64,000 nt of DNA from Massospora cicadina (Eukaryota > Entomophthoromycota > Entomophthoromycetes > Entomophthorales > Entomophthoraceae), in contig JAKSZP010017481.1 in assembly GCA_022478985.1 (NCBI GenBank), forward strand, positions 19,813 to 83,812, in the 5' to 3' direction. Numbering within the stretch: position 1 is the first letter of the stretch; each line of letters starts with the position of its first letter. The notes beneath the pieces are model-generated. The model did no database searches and was not told the DNA's origin. It saw only the letters and a program-made list of their open reading frames with translations. The position numbers and the translations under genes are program-made. Shown here in pieces: positions 10,392 through 21,113 of the stretch.

Positions 10392-11107
10392 TGTTGGGCA
10401 TTTACAAGTCTGATATTTTGAGAAGAGCGTTTCAGAGGTAAATAATGATACTATTGGCCAAAAGGACCTGGCCAATACTTGTGGAACCTCTTAAAATGAG
10501 GTAATACTTTTATTCATACTTCTTGGGCAATAGCACGAGTTTGAGTAGTCAAATTGCACCAACCATATGGCGAAATCAGGGGAGTCTGTTTGAGTTTCCT
10601 CCACAGCCCTATTCATTTAACTTCACACACTTAGGCGGAGACCATCCACTTTTATAGTGTTGGATATGGTCCTACAAAGTGCAAATATTTTACAGACCAT
10701 TAGTTGGGTTAAATATATTAAATTTTTATCTAACAGACTTGTCCTACCCAATACAACCCTCTATCAGCTGTTCCATTAAAGCGAGCCAATAATTAAGTGT
10801 TCCAATAAGTCAAAACACCATATTCCCTAATTCAGATGCTTGTACGTTATAATGAATTTCTTGGGCCTTGCACTTTGAGCTTTGGATTGTTTAAATACTA
10901 AGTAGCGACATATTAGGTTCTTCTATGACCCTATTGCTTAAACTAGTAGAATTTTTAAAAAATACAATCTCTAATTTAATTCAAAAGTTAATATATTATG
11001 TATAAGTGGTCTGCAAAATCCCCTTAATCAATTATTCCGTCAGTAGAGAATATTACTTCTCCTGCAGAAATATTTTTGGAATTTAGGTGCAAACGCATCA
11101 GCGAGCA
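10392..11107 (+). repeat. 3' LTR of gypsy A2
   Basis: Starts TGTTGGGC immediately after TTTTGAAGGGGGTAA. The 3' portion, GTATAAGTGGTC and TCAGTAGAGAATATTACTTCTCC (about 10998-11065), matches the end of the 6110-6928 LTR. The end is placed at GAGCA, position 11107, by that alignment. The two LTRs are strongly diverged, so the element is old. Confidence 0.65.
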
Positions 11108-11119
11108 TAAGAAAAGCCT

Positions 11120-11640
11120 AAAATTCAACAACTTCCACTTATAAGGCCAACATAGATGTACCTTTCAAGTGAGGCCAAGAAGAGGACATAACATTTAGAA
11201 CAATAGAGGAGAAGTTAAATAATGCACTAGTGTTTCTGCATCCTTCCTCATGGAGACCCTTAATAGGTGAAACAAAGCTTAAAATATTGCAATTGGAGCA
11301 GTGTTACTTCAGATGGAACTTGGCAATCTGAAAAACCCAATAGGATATTTCAAAAGAAATTGCTTCCAATTAAGAATATTATCCTATATATGATAAGGAA
11401 CTTTTTACCATTATGTCTTCATTGAATGAATGGCGAAATTATCTAGTTTATGTTTTATATCCCCTTAATATTTGCACTTATCATAGGGCATTGGAATATT
11501 ATAATAAACCCAAGGCAATGAACCAAATGCAAGAACATTGGCATCTAGATTTTATTCGACATTATAGCACATTGAATATCACCCAGGATTTGTATACTCT
11601 ACCAGAATGGCTAAGTTATGATGGATGACGAAATTTAAAA
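11120..11640 (+). pseudogene. RT connection and RNase H fragment of gypsy C
   Basis: Different family from A. The open frame 11413-11628 and its upstream continuation read YPIYDKELFTIMSSLNEWRN (catalytic Glu), YHRALEYYNKPKAMN and LYTLPEWLSYDG, matching chromovirus-type RNase H followed by the linker to integrase. The element is cut at 11747 by gypsy D; its integrase resumes at 19505. The RT palm is not seen in the window; the A1-A2 tandem lies immediately upstream. Confidence 0.75.
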
Positions 11641-11747
11641 GGAAGAGCTTGATAAGTTTACCACTGCAACAAAGCTGCCTTAGAGTCTGTTTAAGTATGC
11701 CAGGGATGAATTTCAAGGATTTAAAATCAAATTAGAGCATCTCAGAT

Positions 11748-13561
11748 TGTCAGTTTTAGATCTGAAACAATTTATCCGTTCTTCTAAACTGATTGTTAAT
11801 CGTCCAAAATTTTATAAATCAAATTTGATTTGATTTAATTTTTGTTTTAAATTGATTTTTTAATTTATTTTGATTTGATTCAATTCAATGTCAAACACTT
11901 TTTGATATATATTTATTTCGATTCAATCAGGATTAATTTTTGTCATCATCCATTTTTAGATTTTTGATTGTTTCATAGTTGCATTGAGGGTCTTTCTATG
12001 CACTTTTGGGGTCATATGGACTCTAAAACTGTAGTGCATTATGCAGTAACCTCAATGCGTCAATTTAATGCCTTACATCACTAATCAAGTATGGTGATCT
12101 ACCCTCAATTATTATAAATTATAAGTTAACCAGGCTAGCTAAGGGTAATCTTAAGCTATCATAAAAGGATTTCTAATGCAGCTTGATTTAATTTCTTCTA
12201 TCTTTATTGTCAGAAAATTGCTTATAAGGTGACATAGGCTCTGTTGGTCATCAGGCCAACCAGTATGAAGATTGGTCATCCCTTGCCATTTTGTCTTATA
12301 GTGTAGGTCCAGCAGCACTGGCTGACCCCTCAGCATGTCACCTGCGCCATTTGGGGATCCCCCAGCCTAACCCTCAACCAACAAGAATAATATAAACTTA
12401 AATTAAAAAAGGAGAATAGGCAAAGGGAGATGTTTATTGAAAGGAAAGCGTCAGGTATTCATATTTACAAAAGGGCTACTGCGCTCATTACTGACCTATT
12501 GACTCATTGCTGGTTCTTCCAGCCAACCACTCTCTCACTCTCTCTTGCTGCGCTTCTCTCTTCCATGGCTTCGACCCTCTCACCCCATCCTTCCCAATGT
12601 AAAATTAGTTTTGGCTTCATCTTTGGCCTTCAGTCACCTGTTAGCCATATAATTTATTTATATAAATAAATAATGAATTGGGATCCAATCATTGAGTTGC
12701 ATAGTATGTGACAAAAACCTTTGGTCACTTGCTTAACTCAGAAAATCTCAGCTTCTTGCTGACAGTATGATTTGACTCTTTGTTAGTTAAACATTTAGAA
12801 ATTGCCTTTCTCAGTCAAAATTTGATTAATATATATGAGGCTCCAGAAACAAACTAAGCTGCCTCAAGTTAGAGATTGTCAGTTTCTGCTGACATCAAAA
12901 TAATTGGTAAAATGGATCACACTCATCTACTAGTTGCCAGTGATCCTTATACTTAATTTGGGCCAGTGATTGGCCCCATTCAAACCTAACTTCTCAACTC
13001 AGCAGAATACCAATTTTGACTCAATTCAATTGATAAGCAACTAACCAATAATCATCAAAACAACTACAAAATTTTGTTGATGAGCCTTTCCGCCAGAATT
13101 GCCATATCCTCTCAAATAATGATAAATCATTAGAGGATCCCATCTGGTTGAAATTCTGACGCTTATCTATTTATTTGGAACCTAGTGCTGTTATTACAAT
13201 TCTTCATATCCAGTGTATTGGTATTGAAGGTGATGCCAACTGCCCAGGCCCATCTGTCATCTCCAAACCAGAACCCCTTTATTGAATTTCATATTGAATA
13301 ACTTGACAAAGAAAGAACCTTTAACCAAGCCAGCAAACATCCACCTATCATAGCACTATAAACCACTTTAGCTTCTAGGGTATATAGTAATGTAAATGAC
13401 CTCATTCATATCAAAAATCATTTAGGACGCTACTCTCTTCTTGCTCACCTTGCACAATTTCTCATAGTGGGAGTACCAATGACCGCAAACCTAAATGATC
13501 TAATATCAAGGCTTTTCTAATACATACCATAATAAAGTCACCTTTAAGCTGGTGCCTTAAA
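11748..13561 (+). repeat. 5' LTR of gypsy D with internal insertion
   Basis: TGTCAGTTTTAGATCTG at 11748 aligns with TGTCAGGATTAGGATCC at 17885. Blocks TCTATGCAC (near 11995), GCTAAGGGTAATCTTAAGCT (12138-12157) and the 13220-13561 region all recur in the 3' LTR. A 954-bp insertion sits at 12208-13161. The interior is AT-rich with ATTTGATT-type runs at 11820-11960. Confidence 0.8.
12208..13161. mobile_element. 954-bp insertion with TGTCAGAA/TTCTGACG ends, probable solo LTR
   Basis: Absent from the 3' LTR of gypsy D, so it is a true insertion. Its ends form a short inverted repeat (TGTCAGAA at 12208, TTCTGACG ending 13161) and it is flanked by TTTAT at 12203-12207 and CTTAT at 13162-13166, a 5-bp duplication with one change. 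This fits a solo LTR; a non-autonomous DNA transposon is the alternative. No coding potential is apparent inside. Confidence 0.6.
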
Positions 13562-13790
13562 ATATGATAGCTTGTATACCATGCTGGTTCATTCAGGGCA
13601 GTTCAGGCGGTTCAGAGTCACCCCTATCAATATATTAACTGTTACCTCCTTGATTCGGGATATGTCTCCTACTCGCCTCATAATTACCTCATACTAAGAA
13701 TAGCTACTCAGGAACGTTACCAACCAACTTATGGTAAACCCAATCATAGCTGCCATGTTCACAAAGTGGTAATGAACTAGGTATCAGTAA

Positions 13791-14530
13791 TGCAACCTAC
13801 TAGTAGTGAGAGACAAAACATTCTGGATTGTCTATCATTTTCAGAATCGGAATTTGAAGCTGAAACAAGGAAGTTTTCAGAAGATGTAAAGAAAATTAAT
13901 CATGTGGCTAAGCAGCTAATTAGAAACCCCGCCAATGGTTTGCCAAGGCAAATTTGAAGGATTCTGATTTGTGATACAACTACTCACGTTTTTGTCAGGA
14001 TCTACTTTCTCAAGTCAGTCCAATGACTAACATACCTATAAAGCGTCAACAGATGTAAGAACTTCAACAAAGCTCTATAAAATAAAGACCTAATGTGACA
14101 AGTTTACCAGTCTAAGTAAACAACTAAACCTGGATGACATAGAAGCATGTTTCTTGATCCAGGAGAAATTGGCTTACAATATAAGGAATTCTTGGCCCAT
14201 CATCAGTTACCAGAAATTTATAATGACCTAGTAAAGAGATTGTGCTTATGGGGGCATAAGTTTGAACAGTTACCCAAGGATTTGCAACTTTATGATAGAA
14301 CAGGAAGACTAGCCAAGAATTACACAATGGGAGTACAAAAAAAGAAAACTTTTTCACAAACTATGCTTATAGAAGAATGAGGATTTAAACTTAAATCTGA
14401 GTAAAAAAAGTTGCATTCAGGAGGAAATTGTTTATACGGTGGAGACAAAGGGCATCTAGTTGTTGAATGCTCTATGATTATCCAACAACATCCAACTTTA
14501 CAAGCGGGCAATCTTCTACAAGATTACTAA
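13791..14530 (+). pseudogene. gag of gypsy D
   Basis: Starts with codons for MQPTSSERQNILDCLSF at 13791, a plausible start. A later open frame (14147-14380) reads LPEIYNDLVKRLCLWGHKFE, typical of the end of a chromovirus capsid. Near 14428-14470 a knuckle reads C-L-Y-G-G-D-K-G-H-L-V-V-E-C, where the second Cys of CCHC is Gly. Frames are broken by several stops. Confidence 0.65.
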
Positions 14531-14589
14531 GTATGAAAATAATAATAAAGTTCATCTTAACTCTACGTTACTATTCAGATACACTTGTC

Positions 14590-14862
14590 CAATAGGGCCA
14601 AGACGTTACAGCCTGGGTCTTACTGAACACTGGGGCTATGGCCAATTTCATGGACTACAGCATATTTAAGGCAGTAAGAGGGATCTCCTCTCATAAGGAG
14701 AAGGCCAAATTAGCTGATAGGACAGAATCAGGTGTTCAAGTGGCAAATTCTCCCTTCAAGGGAAACATTGAAGAATGCAGATTTAGTCTGAATTTTTCAG
14801 CAATGTGCAAGATAACCTTTTTCAGTTGTACTTGGTTTTCCATGGCTGCAGGAGGCCCAATG
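14590..14862 (+). pseudogene. retropepsin of gypsy D
   Basis: AWVLLNTGAMANFMD at about 14608-14652 matches the V-L-L-D-T/S-G-A-x-x-x-F-I-D loop; the catalytic Asp codon is Asn. The open frame 14638-14865 continues to the flap region. Loss of the Asp by a G-to-A change is the same type of lesion as in A2. Confidence 0.75.
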
Positions 14863-15119
14863 TAATATCAACTGGGACAATCTAACTACTAACTTCAACC
14901 AGGGAGGAGTTTCAAGTTCAATAAATTTACAGACATGGATGGACTCAATTAGACACCCCTGGATACGCTCCATTGGGCCACTATTAAACAATCAGTAAAT
15001 AACAAACCTACCCAAGGAGCTACAAGACTAGTTATATGTTCAGTGAGGAGACTTGTAAAACCCTGCCACCACGCTTAGATTGTCATTTAAATTTTTGAAA
15101 TTATGCTATAGAAAATTCC

Positions 15120-15800
15120 TAGTTGGAGGAACTATTCCTTCAACTCACAATAAGGATTGTTATTAAAAACTAACAGCTTAAAGAAAGCTTAGATAATGGT
15201 TCATGAGATGGTAAAACTCATTACGCTCTTATTTTCTGTTTTGTTAAGGAAAGCGATGGAGGCCTGAAACCTTGTATGATTACTCTAATTTATACTCAAC
15301 ACAGTGTAAAATAGATATCTAGTCCCATCAGCAGAATAATTAACTGTTAGCTTACAGGGGCTCAGATATTCACAGAATCGGATTTAAGGAGTTCATACAA
15401 ATAAGTCAGAATTGCAGAAGGACATTAATGAAAGACAGCAGTTAGGACACCCTTTGGAGTTTGTAATATCTGATAATGCCTTTTAAGATATGTAATTCCC
15501 CAGAAGCCTTTTGAACCTTGATGACAGAAGTACTGCTCCCCACTTAAATTAATTTGTTGTTTTCTACTTGGATGATCTTCTCATATACTCTAAGGATATG
15601 GGGACCCATGTAGAACATGTGGAGGCGATGCTCCAGAGGCTCAAGAAGTATAGCTTGTATACCAAGTTAGAAAATGTGAGTTTTTCTGCAAAAACAGACT
15701 TTTTGGGTATGCCATCAAAGAAGGGGGTTTGCCATTTCGCCTAGCAAAGTATCAGCAGTCACAGATTGGCCTCGCACTAAACAAGAACTAAGTAATGCTT
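15120..15800 (+). pseudogene. reverse transcriptase of gypsy D
   Basis: Mostly shredded. The catalytic box survives as VVFYLDDLLIYSKDMGTHVE at about 15550-15609, followed by VEAMLQRLKKYSLYTKLENV and FLGYAIKEGG, the standard order of chromovirus RT. Upstream fingers are barely readable. The region is on the plus strand between protease and RNase H. Confidence 0.8.
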
Positions 15801-15929
15801 CTTCCTTGAGCAGGCAAATTTTATCAGAAAATTAATAAAAACTTTTCATCAAATACCCTCCCCTTGACAGACCTTTCTTCAGACTCAATACCTTACATCT
15901 GGACTCAAAAGGCTCAAAATCTTTTAAAG

Positions 15930-16430
15930 TTTTAGAGAAAGCCTTCAATGCATCTCCAGTTCCTATTAGACCAGATCCAAACATGCATTTTTTCTTGAGA
16001 TAGATGCATCAGAATTTGCTTATGATGCGCTTCTGCTTCAGGAGGGGGAAAATAAGAAAGCCCATCCTTTGACCTCTTTTTTTCAAAAGATGTTAAATGC
16101 AGAAAGGAACTACAAGATCTATGATAAATAACTTTTAGCCAGTGTTAGGGCTATGGACACTGGAGATGATATCTTGAAGAGAGTAAATACCCTGTGATTA
16201 TTTGAACTGATCATAAAAACATTAAATGTATAAAAAGACTGCAAGTTCAGTCAGCGACATGCGTGATAGGCTTTAGACTTAGCCAATTATTATTTAAACA
16301 TTAACTTCAATCCAGGAAGATATAATATTGTTCCAGATGCACATATCAGAAGAGAGGACCATGGTGAAAATGATGATGGATATTTAGAGTATAATACTAA
16401 ACCTGTGATTGAAACAGACAGATATTCTTT
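15930..16430 (+). pseudogene. RNase H of gypsy D
   Basis: FLEIDASEFAYDALLLQEGE at about 15992-16051 holds the first catalytic Asp, NAERNYKIYDK precedes the expected Glu (replaced by a stop, TAA), and VIIXTDHKNIKCIKR holds the final Asp. FNPGRYNIVPDAHI near 16309-16350 matches the end of the domain (usual N-x-R-x-G-x-x-N-x-x-P-D-A-L-S-R). Confidence 0.8.
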
Positions 16431-16439
16431 TCTTTCCTA

Positions 16440-17451
16440 GCCATTCAACAGTCAGAGACTTATTTGGATGGCCAAGTAAAAGAAGCACAAAGGAAGGACC
16501 CTAAGTATTAAGAAATTCTAAAAGGGGACTACCTTCCTGCACTTCCTCATGAACTGGTATATAAGGACCAAGTAATATACCTGCAACGTGTATTATGGGT
16601 CCCAGATGGACAACCTTAGATGGAAGTAATTTAAAGCTTCCATGACAGTCCAACTGCTGGTCATGAGGGTCCAAAGAAAACTCTCAAACGTATTCATTCT
16701 GATTATTGGTGGACAGGGATGACAAATGATATGAAAGACTATGTTCAAGACTGTCAATGATGTTTAAGGAACAAAGTATCTACTCAGAAACCAATTGGGA
16801 AACTTCAATATTTGCCAACCACTAGAGGTCCATGGCGAAGATTATCTATAGATTTCATAACTTACTTACCTATAAGTGATGGAAATTCTTCATTATGTGT
16901 GGTAGTGGATAGATTAACTAAGCTGCTGAGTTTGTCCCATGTTCTGCGGTACCTTCAGCTGTGGAAACAGACAAACTTTTCATAAAACAAATCTATCCTC
17001 AACATGTCTGTCCTTCAGATATCATATCTGATAGAGGGTCCAATTCACATCTAAGTTTTGGAAAGGTTTTGCTGATCTCCTGGGTATCAAATTAAAGCTA
17101 TTATCTGACTTCCACATACAGACATGGACAAACAGAGCGAGTAATCCTGGTTTAGATCAATATCTTTGTTCCTATGTAATTTTCAAACAAGAAAACTGGT
17201 CAAGACTTCTCTCAATGGCCTAATTTAGCTAAAACAGCTCATACCATGCATCAACTAAGATGACCTTTTCAGAGCAAATCATGGTTTTCTCACAGATTAT
17301 AATAAGATCCACTAAAGTTGGCACAGCACCACAGCTTATGAATATATAAAGAAAATAGATAATCTACAACTGGAACTCAAGGGCAATCTAGCTATAGGAA
17401 ATTCAGAATTATAAGGAGCAAGCTGATAAGAAACTTAGGGATTCACCAAAC
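16440..17451 (+). pseudogene. integrase of gypsy D
   Basis: The zinc-binding region is readable: FHDSPTAGHEGPKKTLKRIH, DYWWTGMTNDMKDYVQDC and a following Cys (about 16640-16765). Then PWRRLSIDFITYLPIS at about 16833-16880 with the first catalytic Asp. The second Asp region (DIISDRGSNS-like, near 17020) is frameshifted. Further parts are fragmentary up to the GPY/F region, which lies in the next open frame. Confidence 0.8.
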
Positions 17452-17847
17452 TTGGAAGAAAAATCATATGTATACTTGGACACAAGAATCTTATGGTGCA
17501 TGGCCATCAAGAAGATGGGTCCCAGAAGAATCATGTTTTTAAAGGTTCTAAAGAAAATATCTGATACTACCTACCAGATTCATTTGCCTTCTTGTTTAAC
17601 AGCACACTACACTTTCTATAAATCACTTTTGATTCCTCAGAGACTTCCTACACTTTTCCATCAACAAAAAGAGCAAAGACCCTTACCAATCATTATAGAA
17701 CATGTAGAAAAATATGAGGTGGAAGCGATTCTTAAAGATAGGATTATCAGAGGGATGAAAAATAATCTGATCAAATGGAAAGGATATCCTATAGAAGAGA
17801 GTACTTGGGAGTCAAAAGCCAATTTAAAAGATTGCAGAAAGAAGTAG
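17452..17847 (+). pseudogene. integrase C-terminus and chromodomain of gypsy D
   Basis: The longest intact frame of this element (131 codons). KKMGPRRIMFLKVLKKISDT is the GPY/F part of integrase, then a HPVFHVS-like stretch (AHYTFYKSLLIPQR). Residues 80-131 form a chromodomain: EKYEVEAILKDRI, NNLIKWKGYPIEESTWESKA and NLKD. Chromodomains of chromoviruses guide integration to histone-marked chromatin. The 3' LTR begins 37 bp after its stop. Confidence 0.9.
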
Positions 17848-18565
17848 GAGTCCTATAAGAAAAGATCTTTGAGGAGAGAGATAGTGTCAGGATTAGGATC
17901 CTGAACAATTTCTCTATTCTTCTGAACTGAGTGCTTATTGTCCTAATTTTTTAATTATTCAAATTCAACGCAATTAATTCAGTTTTAATTAATTTTTTTA
18001 TTCAATTTATTCAATTTGATTCAATTAAAGTGGAAAATTTGTTTGGTTCACTTTGATTAGATTCAATTTTGATTAATTTTAATTAACACCAATTTTTAGA
18101 AATTTGCTTAATTTTTATAATTGCATTGTAGGTATTCCTATGCACGTTTGAGGTCAAATGTACTCTAAAAAATTAAAGATTTGTGCAGTAACCTCAAAGC
18201 ATCAATTTGATACATAACATCCCTAATCAATTGAGGCGATCTACAATCAATAATTATAGTATAAAATAAACCAGGGTAGCTAAGAGTAATCTTAAGCTAG
18301 CATAAAAATATTTAAATGCAACTTATTCTTGATTGTCTTTTATCTTATCTATGATTATTTATAACCTATTACTGTTAAAAAGTTCTTCCTGTCCAGTGTG
18401 CTCATATTTATTGTGCTGCCAACTGCCCAGGACCAACTGTCATCTCCAAAACAGAACCCCTTATTAAACTTCTTAGTGAATAACTTGCCAAATAAAGAAC
18501 ATATCACCAAACCAGCTAACATTCCACCTGACATGTGCCACTATAAACCCCTTTTCCTTCCAGTG

Positions 18566-19314
18566 TGTAAGAAACCAGCTGATTCTTGATTTCTGGTGCT
18601 TTACGCCTGCTGGTTTCCACAAAAATTTGTAAATAAATTTAAATATAAAGCTTTAATAAAATTGGATTTTTATAAATTTTATTAAGACCATGATAAAGGG
18701 AAAAAATTACCCTCCTCAACATCTGACCATTCAATATTTAAAGTATTTTGAGGGTTGAGTGGAATTTGAGGATACGTTCAGAATAGCTTAGCCAAGTCAA
18801 AATTAGGAAATATGAGGGAATAGCATATCAAAACTTGGGATACTCGCTTCATGTTAGTGGAACAATAGAAGAGGAATTATGATTGGCCAAAAAGTTTTCG
18901 TGAGGTAACAATTTTATGAACTTCAGCCAATCCCTATTAAAGAAATTTCTTTCATCTTGGGGGACTCCCATCAAGCCTATAAAAGGGGTGGTCCTGCGTA
19001 GGTGCTTTAAGGACTTGGTTGTGGTTGGGAGAGTACCTTCCAATAGTCGCCCCAAAGTCCACTGCATGGTCAGAGTAATCTGACTGCTCAATTTTAGGTT
19101 TATTGCCTATGCAGGATTCAAAATGGTGTTACCCTTATTTGTGGGGTTCCACTGAGAATTGAAAAGAGTCTTTTGGTCAATTATTTTGTTATTATTTTTC
19201 TTTACATCGCCTTTTGGTTCATTGCAAACTTGTAAATAGCCGACGTTTACTCATTTTGGCTGATTTCAACCCAGGACATTCTTACTTTGCAGCTGAGAGG
19301 GCAAATGGCTGACA
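18566..19314 (+). mobile_element. solo LTR, family G
   Basis: 749 bp, TGTAAG at the left end and TGACA at the right end. It is the inverted counterpart of 26966-27724 over its whole length. It is absent from the matching place in the 5' LTR of gypsy D. Flanks CAGTG and TAGGG may be a decayed 5-bp duplication. Orientation is taken from the TATA-like box at 18978; no internal retrotransposon region is attached. Confidence 0.8.
18978..18985 (+). promoter_or_regulatory. TATA-like box of solo LTR G
   Basis: TATAAAAG preceded by CCAAT-type words (GATTGG near 18880, GCCAATC near 18927). The same box occurs in the inverted copy at 27307-27314, so it is conserved between two copies that differ widely elsewhere. 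Probably the LTR core promoter. Confidence 0.5.
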
Positions 19315-19504
19315 TAGGGTATATAGTAGTGTAGATGACCTAATTTACATTAAAAAATAATAAGGACGCTACTCTCTTCTTGCTCACCTTGCACAAGTTC
19401 TAATGATGGGAGTACAATGACCACAAACCTAATTGGATTTACTATCAAGGCTTTTATAATACATAACATAATATAAGTCATCTCCAAGCTGGTGCCTTAC
19501 ATGG

Positions 19505-20880
19505 AGGCATACTAAGCTGTGGAAACAACTTCTTGGTAAAAAAATCAATGAAAAAAGCTTATTCATAAGGAATATACTATTCAGGAGTGGGTTATCTATC
19601 ATCAAAACAAATTATGGGTTCCTCTACCTGACTTTCAGTGTGAAGTGATTCAATCCTGTCATTATAGTCCACTTCCAAGTCATCCAGGAGCTTAAAAAAC
19701 ACAAGAACTAATTCAACGATACTTTTCTTGGCCTAGCTTATGTAAAAATGATAATTAATATACTAATCAGTGTTTGCCATGTGCATGCACAAAACACCTC
19801 CATATATTACCTGCTGGTGAATACACCCCTTACTTTTTTTTAGTACTAGATGGTTGAATACACCCCTTACAATGTCTAAATGCCCTTGGTCATCTCTAAG
19901 TGTTGACTTCACTTCATGCTTTAAAAGTAGAAGGGAAAATAATTTCATGGTTGTGGTTTACCGCATGACTAAATATGCTGATTATCAATCTGCTTAATGG
20001 GAATTTTTTAAAAAGGTTACAGATATCTTTATTAGTGAAATATATGCTTGTCATGGCCTACCAAAAAAGTAGTTTCTATATTGAAAAGCACAGTTTATTT
20101 CTCACTTTTGGGTAAGACTATTGGCAAATTTAGATATTTAACCTTGTTGATCATCAGCTTTCCATCCTCAATAAGATGGTCATACTGAATGAGTCAACCA
20201 GGTTCTGGAACAATATATGTAGTGTTGTATCCAAAAACGACAATATGACTGGGTCAAATGGATACAGATGGTACAATTTTCCTACAACAATAGATGTCAC
20301 TCCTCTACTGGGATGCCTCCATTCTTTGTAAATCATGGCCAGAACCCAGAGATGCTGAAAGGACATGAAGGGCAACGGTGCCCAGGTGCTGATGTTATAA
20401 TTTATAATACATCAAAGATTTTTAAAGTTCTCAATTAAATCTAGAGCAGGCCGTTCATAAGCAGAAAAAGCACTCTGACCATTGGAGATCAAAAAGTTTC
20501 AATCAAGGGACTGAGTATTGTTTAATACCAAGAAATGCAAGGATCCTTTCAAAATCATAAATTGGTACCAGTGACATTGGGCCTATATGAAATTAGTCAG
20601 CCAATTAACGATGTAGCATATGAGCATATATTGCTAAAAGGTTTAAAATCTCATCCATTAAACCACACGTCTCAATTATGGAAGTTTAAGAACTATCTAT
20701 AATACCACTTCAGCTCAATCCCAGAGAATTGGGGAATCCTAAATATGAGGTAAAGGGAAACCTCAAATATGCATGTGGTGTAGGGCCAGAGATCTTTCTT
20801 GGCAAAATGGTTGGTTACCCCATTAAGGAAGTTGCTTAGCAACCTAATTCAGATTGGCAAATGTCCATATAAGATAAAGA
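19505..20880 (+). pseudogene. integrase of gypsy C, continuation after gypsy D
   Basis: Picks up where 11640 left off. QEWVIYHQNKLWVPLPDFQ and VIQSCHYSPLPSHPGA (about 19573-19690) followed by RYFSWPSLCKN and a C-x2-C pair (about 19770-19788) form the zinc-binding domain of a chromovirus integrase. Core fragments include NKMVILNESTRFWNN (ex Q-T-E-R-V-N). A tail at 20540-20620 (GPFKI..LVPVTLGLYEIS) is the GPY/F and downstream region. It ends at a T5G5 polypurine tract near 20883. Split by a 21-bp LINE-tail insertion at 19834. Confidence 0.75.
19834..19854 (-). mobile_element. LINE-X 3'-tail micro-insertion (21 bp)
   Basis: Eight T plus AGTACTAGATGGT, identical to the last 13 nt of LINE-X before its A-tail. 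It is flanked by perfect 16-bp duplications TGAATACACCCCTTAC at 19818-19833 and 19855-19870. This is the shortest insertion of this tail in the window. Confidence 0.9.
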
Positions 20881-20895
20881 AGTTTTTGGGGGTAA

Positions 20896-21098
20896 TGTAA
20901 CGGTTGAGACACTTCCCAATTTACATATCACATTAGTTTTTTGGATTTAAGGTTAATCCAAGCAAATAAATATAGAGAAACATCACCTGAACTAAATTGA
21001 GTTTCTTATTTCTCATTTAGAGAGTTTTATGAAGAATAAAAAATCCCTCTGAAATAACCTAATCTATTTACATCAATTCCAACTCCAAAAAGACCTCA
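20896..21098 (+). repeat. start of the 3' LTR of gypsy C
   Basis: TGTAACGGTTGAGAC directly follows TTTTTGGGGGTAA, a polypurine tract. The LTR is interrupted at 21099 by the target duplication of an ORF1-only LINE and probably continues after 23056. Its right end is unknown since no 5' LTR is in the window. Confidence 0.55.
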
Positions 21099-21113
21099 AG
21101 GGTTAAAAAGATT

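Larger units (their letters stand above)
6110..11107 (+). mobile_element. Ty3/gypsy retrotransposon A2, gag-less
   Basis: Second copy of the A family. Protease sequence starts about 30 bp after the LTR, so gag is absent. Protease, dUTPase-like segment, RT, RNase H and integrase follow in order, all interrupted by stops. Polypurine tract TTTTGAAGGGGGTAA precedes the 3' LTR at 10392. The LTR-internal-LTR-internal-LTR arrangement with A1 suggests unequal recombination or insertion of a gag-deleted copy. Confidence 0.8.
11748..19501 (+). mobile_element. Ty3/gypsy chromovirus D, inserted in gypsy C
   Basis: Complete but decayed element: 5' LTR 11748-13561, gag, protease, RT, RNase H, integrase with chromodomain, 3' LTR 17885-19501. 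Both LTRs start TGTCAG and share several long blocks; after removing the insertions in each, both are about 860 bp. Gypsy C sequence lies on either side (RNase H to the left, integrase to the right). I could not find a clear 5-bp target duplication (CAGAT on the left, TGGAG on the right). Confidence 0.85.
17885..19501 (+). repeat. 3' LTR of gypsy D with solo LTR inside
   Basis: Starts TGTCAGGATTAGG after the purine-rich GAGGAGAGAGATAG and ends GGTGCCTTACA at 19501, aligned with the 5' LTR end at 13561. It is interrupted at 18566-19314 by a different LTR. The flanking blocks 18390-18565 and 19315-19501 correspond to 13200-13376 and 13377-13561 of the 5' LTR. Confidence 0.8.

Noticed and set aside
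11743..19506. Target duplication for gypsy D
   Set aside because: CAGAT and TGGAG do not match; no alternative pairing within a few bases is convincing.
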